A stretch of DNA of 64,000 nt from NCBI GenBank assembly GCA_964017045.1, contig OZ024797.1, forward strand, positions 19,623,307 through 19,687,306. The letters are read 5' to 3'. The notes under the pieces are model-generated. The model was not told the DNA's origin, did not search any database, and worked only from the letters and a program-made list of their open reading frames with translations. Shown in pieces: positions 57,314 through 64,000 of the stretch. Position 1 is the stretch's first letter. The number at the start of each line of letters is the position of its first letter. A program made the position numbers and the translations under genes. Source of the stretch: Omphiscola glabra. Its lineage: Eukaryota; Mollusca; Gastropoda; Lymnaeidae.

Positions 57314-57347
57314 CAGTGGTTCTCAAGCTTCCTAATGGTTGAGAACT
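57314..57347. mobile_element. Collapsed hAT MITE remnant
   Basis: CAGTGGTTCTCAAGCTTCCT is joined within a few bases to GGTTGAGAAC, that is, the two ends of the SPIN-like element with almost the whole interior lost. It lies 41 bp after the complete copy. Confidence 0.5.
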
Positions 57348-60300
57348 TTATATTTTGGATATTATTAGTTTTAAATCCACCGATCTTTCAATACGGACAG
57401 TGAAGTGTATTGCTACCATGCTAGGCCTATATCCACCAATACACATAGAAACTATAGTGTTGTCTAAGCCTATTGATATTTATATAGCTTAAATACGGAA
57501 AAATGAAATAGGGCTCCCGTCCCGAGAGGGATGGAAATTATGGGTTTAGTACCCTTTGTTATTTGAAATTGGGTAATCAAGTGTATGTGTACTAAGTTTG
57601 GTCAAGATCCATCCATTAATCTAGGAGTATTAAGCCTATTGACCTATTGTACTTCTGGATATTCTAATTAAAAGTATTATCCTCCTCGAAATGTGTAAAA
57701 ATTGTCTTTTCTAAGTAATTATTCTTCGAATACGAAAATTTATACAACTAAATGCATTACTATAACTATAGTACATTTAAGTTGAAAGAGGGGTCCCCCG
57801 GGCCCATTCGATAATTTTACCGAATTAATTTTGCCTGAGATGGGGCTTTATTTAATTAAGGTATGAAGTTAAAATTTTAAATTTGTCCCATAGAAATCTT
57901 TCGGATAATGCCGTAGATATAGCTTTTTAAAATTATCGAACTTTATGGAAAATTCTAGATTGGATATCATTAGTTTTAAATCCACCAAGTGTATTGCTAC
58001 CACCCTAGGCCTATATCCATCAATTCACATAGAAAATATAGTGTTGTTTAAGCCTATTGATATTTATATCGCTTATTTAAAGGAAAATAAAATGGGGCCC
58101 CCGGCCCCAGAAGAATGAATATTATGAGCTCAGTACCCTTCGGTATTTGAATATGGATAATCAAGTGTATGTGTTCTAAGTTTGGTCAAGAACCATCTAT
58201 TCATGTAAGAGTATTTGTCGGTCATTTTATTTATATAGCTCATATTAGAAAAAAAAACGAATTCGGGGCCCCCGGCCCCAAACGAAATGCTATTAAAAGA
58301 TCTCAACCCCTTAAGAGTTTCTTCGGGATAATGATGGATACATTTGCCACGTTAGGTCAAGATCCATCAATCCGTGTGAAAGCCCTTGTGGAACACACAA
58401 ACCCACACATTTTCACTTTTATAAATATACTAGCCGATATACCCGGCGTGGCCAGGGAGTGCATTAGGACCCCGATCCCGGTGGCCTACAGATCCCGTTA
58501 GGATACTGTTCTCTTTGGGATCCCGTTTCATCTAGGGACCCTCCTTTACAATGTTATCCAATTTCCTGATTTGGTCGTGACATAGATTTAGCTTTTTAAA
58601 GATATCGAACTTTCTGGAAAATTCTAGATTGGATATTCTTAGTTTTAAATACACCGATATCTAAAAATGGACAGTGCAGTGTATTGCTACCACGTTAGGC
58701 CTATATCCATCAATTCAAAAAAAAAACTAAAGTGTTATCTAAGCCTATTGACCTATAGAACTTTCTGGAAAATTCTAGATTAAATGTATTATCCTCCCCG
58801 AACTGTGTAAAAACAGTCTTTTATTAGTAATAATTATTCTTCGAATACGAAAAATTATACGACTAAATGAATTTCTATAACTATAGTACATTTAAGTTAA
58901 AAGAGGGGCCCCGGGGGCCCATTCCATAATTGTACCGAATTAGTTTTGCCTGAGATGGGGCCCTATAATAATCATTCGGTTAAGTTATGAAGTTACAATT
59001 TTAAATTTGTCCCATAAAAATCTATTGAATAATGCCATAGATATTGCTTTTTAAAGTTATCGAACTTTCTGGAAAATTCTAGATTGGATATTATTAGTTT
59101 TACATCCACCGTTATTTCCATATGGACTAAGAAGTGTATTGCAACAAAGCTAAGCCTAAATCCATCAATTCACATAGAACCTATAGTGTTGTCTAAGCCT
59201 ATTAATATTTATATAGCTTATATAAGGAAAAATGAAATGGGGCCCCCGGCCCCAGAGGAATGGATATTATGAGTTCAGTACCCTTTTGTATTTGAGTATG
59301 GATAATCAAGTGTATGTATACTAAGTTTGGTCAAGATCCATCCATTCATATAGGAGTATTAAGCTTATCGCTATATATATAGCTCATATAAGGAAAAATG
59401 AAATGGGGTCCCCGGCCCCAGAAGAATGGATATTATGAGTTCAGTACCCTTCGGTATTTGAATATGGATAATCAATTGTACGTGTACTAAGTTCGATCGA
59501 TGTCCATCCATTCACGTAGGATTATTTGTTTGTAATTTTTTTATATAGCTCATATAAGAAAAAAACGAATTCGGGGCCCCCGGCCCCACACGAAATGTCA
59601 TTAAAAGTTCTCAACCCCTTAAGAGTTCCTTCTGGATAATGATGGATACATGTGCCAATATTGGTCAAGATCCATCAATCCGTGTAAAAGCCTTTGTGGA
59701 ACAGACAAACAAACAAACACATTTTCACTTTTATATATATACTAGCCGATATACCCGGCGTGGCCCGGGATTGCATTAGGACCCCGATCCCGGTGACCTA
59801 CAGATCCCGTTAGGATACTGTTCTCTGTGGGATCCCGTTTCATCTAGGGTTCCTCCTTTCCAATGTTATCCCATTTCCCGATAGGATCCCGATTTGATTG
59901 TGACATAGATATTGCGTTTAAAGCTATGGAACTTTCTGGAACATTCTAGATTAAATGTATTCTCCTCCTCGAACCGTGTAAAAACTGTCTTGTTTAAGTA
60001 ATTATTTTGTAAACTTGAAAAATTATAAAACTAAATGCATTTCTATAACTATAGTAAATTTAAGTTAAAAGAGGGGCCCCGGGGGCCCATTCCATAATTG
60101 TACCGAATTAGTTTAGCCTGAGATGGGGCCCTCTAAAAATCATTCGGGTAAGTTATGAAGTTAAAATTTTAAATTTGTCCCATTAAAATCTATTGAATAT
60201 TGCCATAGATATAACTCTTTAAAGTTATCGAACTTTCTGGAAAATTCTAGATTGGATATTAATATTTTTAAATCCCCCGGTGTTTCAGTACGGACAGTGA

Positions 60301-62032
60301 AGTGCATTGCTACCACCCTAGGCCTTGATCCATCAAATCACATAGAACCTAAAGTGTTTTCAGAGCCAATTAATATTTATATAGCTTATAAAAGTAAAAA
60401 TGAAATGGGGCCCCCGGCTCCCCAGGAATGGATATTATGAGTTTGGTACCCTTTAGTATTTGAGTATGGATAATCAAGTGTATGTGAACTAAGTTCAGTC
60501 AAGATCCATCCACTCATGTAGTAAGTATTAAGCCTATCGATATTTATATAGCTCATATAAGGAAAAATGAAATGGGGCCCCCGGCCCCAGAAGAATGGAT
60601 ATTATGAGTTCAGTACCCTTCGGTATTTGAATATGGATAATCAAGTGTACGTGTACTAAGTTTGATCGATATCCATCCATTCACGTAGGAGTATTTGTTT
60701 GTAATTTTTTTATATAGCTCATATAAGAAAAAAACGAATTCGGGGCCCCCGGCCCCACACGAAATGTTATTAAAAGTTCTCGACCCCTTAAGAGTTCCTT
60801 CTGGATAACGATGGATATATGTGCCAAGTTTGGTCAAGATCTATCAATCCATGTAAAAGCCTTTGTGGAACAGACAAACCCACAAATTTTCACTTTTATA
60901 TATATATATATATATACTAGAGGATATACCCGGCAAATTTTCCGGGATAGCATTCGGAACGAATGAACTTCAACCGTCTACAGCCTTATAATTATTCCGA
61001 TCCCGGTGGGCTCCCAATCCCGTCGGTATCCCGCTCCCGTTAGTATACCGTTTCCCGGTGGGATTCTGATCCCTCTGGATCCCAATTCCAATATGATCCC
61101 AATCCCGTCGGTATTCCGATCCCGGTGGTATCTCGATATCAGTGGGATTATTATAGCTGTCGGATCCCGATACCGGTGGAGTACCGGTCTAGGCCTATTG
61201 ATATTTATATATAGGTTAAGAACGGAAAATTATATGGGGCCCTCAGCCACAGAGAAATGGATATTATAAGTTCAGTAACCATCGGTATTTGAATATAGAT
61301 AATCAAGTGTATATGTACTAAGTTTGGTCAATATCCATCTACTCACAGAGGAGTATTTGCTGTTAATTGTATTTATATAGCTCATATAAGGAAAATTATG
61401 ATGTTAAAATTTTAAATTTGTCTCATAAAAATCTAGTGAATACTGCCATAGATATAGCGTTTTAAAGTTATGGAACTTTCTGGAAAATTCTAGACTGGAT
61501 ATTATTAGTTTTAAATCCACCGATGTTTCAGAGCGGACAGTGAAATGCATTGCTACCAGCCTAGGCCTATAACCATCAATTCACATAGAACCTATAGTGT
61601 TGTCTGAGGCTACTAATATTTATAAAGCTTAAATAAGGAAAAAGAAATGGGCCCCCGGCCCTAGAGGAATGGATATTATGAGTTCGATATTCTTTAGTAT
61701 TTGAGTATGGATAATCAAGTGTATGTGTACTAAGTTTGGTCAAGATCCATCCACTAATGTAGGAGTATTAAGCCTATTGATATTTATATAGCTCATATAA
61801 GAAAAAAAACGAATTCGGGGCCCCCGGCCCCACATGAAATGTTGTTAAAAGTTCTCAACCCCTTAAGAGTTCCTTCTGGATAATGATGGATACATGTGCC
61901 AAGTTTGGTCAAGATCCATCAATCCGTGTAAAAGCCTTTGTGGAACAGACCCACAAACCCACAAACAAACAAACAAACAAACAGATTTTCACTTTTATAT
62001 ATATATATATGATATGATATGATGTGATATGA
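57348..62032 (+). repeat. Tandem cluster of ~1.2-kb interspersed repeats with GC-rich palindrome-like cores
   Basis: Recurring landmarks: ATTCTAGATTGGATATTATT at about 57950, 58620, 59080, 60245 and (as GACTGG) 61487; ACTAGCCGATATACCCGGCG at 58428 and 59750 and a diverged version at 60915; TTCACTTTTATATATAT before each of these and at the block end. Inside each unit GGGGCCCCCGGCCCC recurs, mostly after AATGAAAT or GAATTC, and GGGGCCCCGGGGGCCC occurs three times. AAGTTTGGTCAAGATCCATC occurs once or twice per unit. There are no long ORFs and no terminal repeats that I can define. The TATATA...ACTAGC start and TTTTATATATA end resemble common invertebrate interspersed repeats; class unknown. Confidence 0.8.
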
Positions 62033-62034
62033 TA

Positions 62035-63105
62035 CTGAGGTATCATTAGCCACATAATTTTTATTTTTACCCCGTTAACAATAGAAAACTTAAAAGACAA
62101 TCCGGCAATTCGCAATTCTTACTATGACGCATCAAGAAATAATCTCAATAAGCCAGCCAAATTGTACCCACTCCCCCCCCCCCCCACCTTTCCTCAAAAA
62201 TAATGAAATGACGTCCCTGGCTGTCCCCTTTGTATCATGGTATTAACAAGTTGCTATACTATAGGTACAAATTATGTTGTCGGCTAACACCGGCTTTCTA
62301 GCGCTCACCACGTGATCGTCCTTGACATTGGACCCCGGGACACTTCTGAAAACCAGTTCCGATCCCCACAATCAGCTGACGATGATCAGACAGAAAACAA
62401 AAAATCTCACAATCTGCGTGGTTCCAGAATTTTCTCTGTCTTGTGGCTGACAGATAACTAAGACGCTCATATTATCTTAATCTTTTATCTCGCAAAAAAA
62501 AAAAAATCGTTTGAGAACAACTGCGCCTGCTTGATGAGTCACCACGTGACCAGGAGCTTAATGCCACCGCTGAGAGTCAGGGCTTTCAAATCGTACGATG
62601 TATCTGGCCATTATTAAAAGAATTCTTCTAGATCAGGGATTCTTACTTCCTTTTGTTCAAGTGGCCCCTGCCGGTCAATGTGAATGCAGAGGAATTTTCC
62701 TTACAATACCCTTTTTAATATCCGTAAAATAAAAATTACAAAGAAAGTGTAGCCCCTCTGACTTCTTTTCATTGGCCACGAAAGTGTCTGCAGTACCACA
62801 GATTAAGAACCCCTATTTTAAACTGTCAGTATATTTGGTGTGTTGGAAATGGAAAGTGCGGGGGGGGGGGGGGGGGGGGGGTTAGGGTGGAAGGCTATAC
62901 GCAAAGTTCCCGAGAGTCAATGAAAATCTTGATAAATGTTACATGTTGTTAACAACTGCAACAAATAAGGGGGTATAAAAATAACAAGCACTATTGCAAT
63001 TTTAAACATACATTTAACATATCTCTTTCAGACACTCTGTATGAGCTCTCAATAAAGTGACTACAAAATGAAACATTTAGTTGAGATGATTTAAGGAAGC
63101 ATTTC
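62035..63105. other. No gene identified; one possible MITE, poly-C and poly-G tracts
   Basis: A solitary AAATGACGTCCCTGG (62205) is the right end of the 9644-type MITE. A long poly-G tract lies at 62859-62881. CACGTGA motifs occur near 62309 and 62543. Confidence 0.35.
62634..62814. mobile_element. Possible hAT-type MITE (181 bp)
   Basis: Left end CAGGGATTCTTACTTCC and right end GATTAAGAACCCCTA form an imperfect inverted repeat like that of the 50985 element. No clear target duplication. Confidence 0.45.
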
Positions 63106-63109
63106 TTCT

Positions 63110-63445
63110 ATGACCTGGTTGGTGTTGTGTACAAGTGCGTGTGAGTGTGGGGGGACCTTGTCGGTGTTGTGTATGTGTGTGAGTGTGGGGATTTGGTCGG
63201 TGTTGAATATGTGTGTGTGGGGGGGGACCTTGTCGGTGTTGTGTACACGTGCGTGTGAGAGTGGGGAACCTTGTCGGTGTTGTGTATATGTGTGAGTGTG
63301 GGGATGTGGTCGGTGTTGAGTACATGTGCGTATGAGGACTTGATCGGTGTTGTGTACAAGTGCATGTGAGTGGGAGGGGCCTGGTCGGTGTTGTGAATGT
63401 GTGTGTGTGTGGGGACCTTGTCGGCGTTGTGTATGTGTGTGGGGA
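63110..63445. repeat. Irregular GT-rich minisatellite
   Basis: About nine imperfect units of ACCTTGTCGGTGTTGTGTA plus TGTGTGAGTGTGGGG, with length changes through TG slippage. The His/Thr/Pro-rich minus-strand frames (up to 124 codons) are artefacts. Confidence 0.93.
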
Positions 63446-63510
63446 GACGACAACTGATTTTATTACCGGTATATTTCAACATTCATGTAATTTTTAGCTA
63501 ATTCCAACTA

Positions 63511-63625
63511 CAATACATTCACCGAGTAGAATACATTCACCGAGTAGAATACATTCACCGAGTAGAATACATTCACCGAGTAGAATACATTCACCGAGTA
63601 GAATACATTCACCGAGTACAACATA
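63511..63625. repeat. 18-bp minisatellite (AATACATTCACCGAGTAG), about 6 units
   Basis: Nearly identical units; the last ends ACAACATATTCACTGG. Minus-strand LGECILLGECIL frame is an artefact. Confidence 0.95.
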
Positions 63626-64000
63626 TTCACTGGTTTGCAACATAGTGCTCAATTTTTGTGTGAAAAACCCCCCTCCCCCAAAGATTAAAATGATTAAAAT
63701 GATTCTGCGAGAAAAACTAAATTCTATAATATGATGCGAGTTGTGCAATGTTCCTCAATGCCGGGCATTGATTGGCTAGTTCCGAATATAAGGGAAAACA
63801 CTCAGTAATCCTATCTAAATTCCACATTTAAAACCAGTGTGTTGAAAAACGACAATTTACCGCCTAAATATCATTGCGCCAATACCATTTTGTAGAGCAA
63901 ATTTTATGTTACATGTTTAAAATATCATCAAAAAAGAGCAATTTTAGAGTCCCCAAGTGTCGCTCTGTTGGCACAGAAAGACCAGACCATCTCTGCAATA
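63626..64000. other. No gene seen to window end
   Basis: Unique AT-rich sequence. Confidence 0.35.

Noticed and set aside
63077..63482. His/Thr-rich frames with THTHTHIHNTD-type repeats
   Set aside because: Minus-strand readings of a GT-rich minisatellite in three frames.
1..64000. tRNA, rRNA, bacterial operons, prophage or toxin-antitoxin genes
   Set aside because: Scanned by eye on both strands; nothing supports any of them. A tRNA could be missed without a covariance-model search.

Overview
The window is animal nuclear DNA, AT-rich, with spliceosomal introns, LINE remnants, hAT MITEs, an LTR and very many minisatellites. It shows no bacterial operons, tRNA, rRNA or CRISPR array. A mollusc, perhaps a freshwater pulmonate snail, is my best guess. 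This rests on the legumain sequence, the repeat style and SPIN-like hAT elements that I recall being reported from pond snails. Nothing in the window fixes the species.

The only gene I can identify is the 3' half of a legumain (asparaginyl endopeptidase, clan CD cysteine protease) gene on the + strand. Six exons between 576 and 5392 join in frame (234 residues plus stop) and cover the end of the catalytic domain, the activation-peptide region and the complete C-terminal LSAM prodomain. The exons with the catalytic His and Cys lie upstream of the window. Two of its introns carry a 34-bp minisatellite and a TIR transposon.

From about 6.5 kb to the end I found no other recognisable gene. By rough addition about a third of the window is minisatellite: more than 35 separate arrays with units of about 12-74 bp. 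The largest are an 18-bp G-rich array (25.93-28.35 kb), a 52-bp array of about 59 units (53.87-56.96 kb), a 45/25-bp composite array (39.1-41.05 kb) and a 22-bp array (47.78-49.0 kb). The 52-bp and 22-bp arrays have higher-order structure. The very long open frames in the window (294, 387 and 444 codons) lie inside these arrays and are artefacts of units divisible by three.

Mobile elements: three complete ~197-bp SPIN/Charlie-like hAT MITEs with perfect 8-bp target duplications, plus a truncated copy at the window start; several other hAT-like MITEs, two of them inserted in an older element at 9.63-10.08 kb; two copies of a probable solo LTR; two degenerate reverse-transcriptase fragments in opposite orientation (17.0-18.2 kb); and a 4.7-kb block of tandem ~1.2-kb interspersed repeats (57.3-62.0 kb).

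One structural warning applies. A 200-N gap at 29911-30110 separates two near-identical ~1.6-kb segments (28205-29910 and 30111-31700), which looks like an assembly or haplotype duplication. It duplicates a possible first coding exon (29212 and 31153) that I cannot assign.
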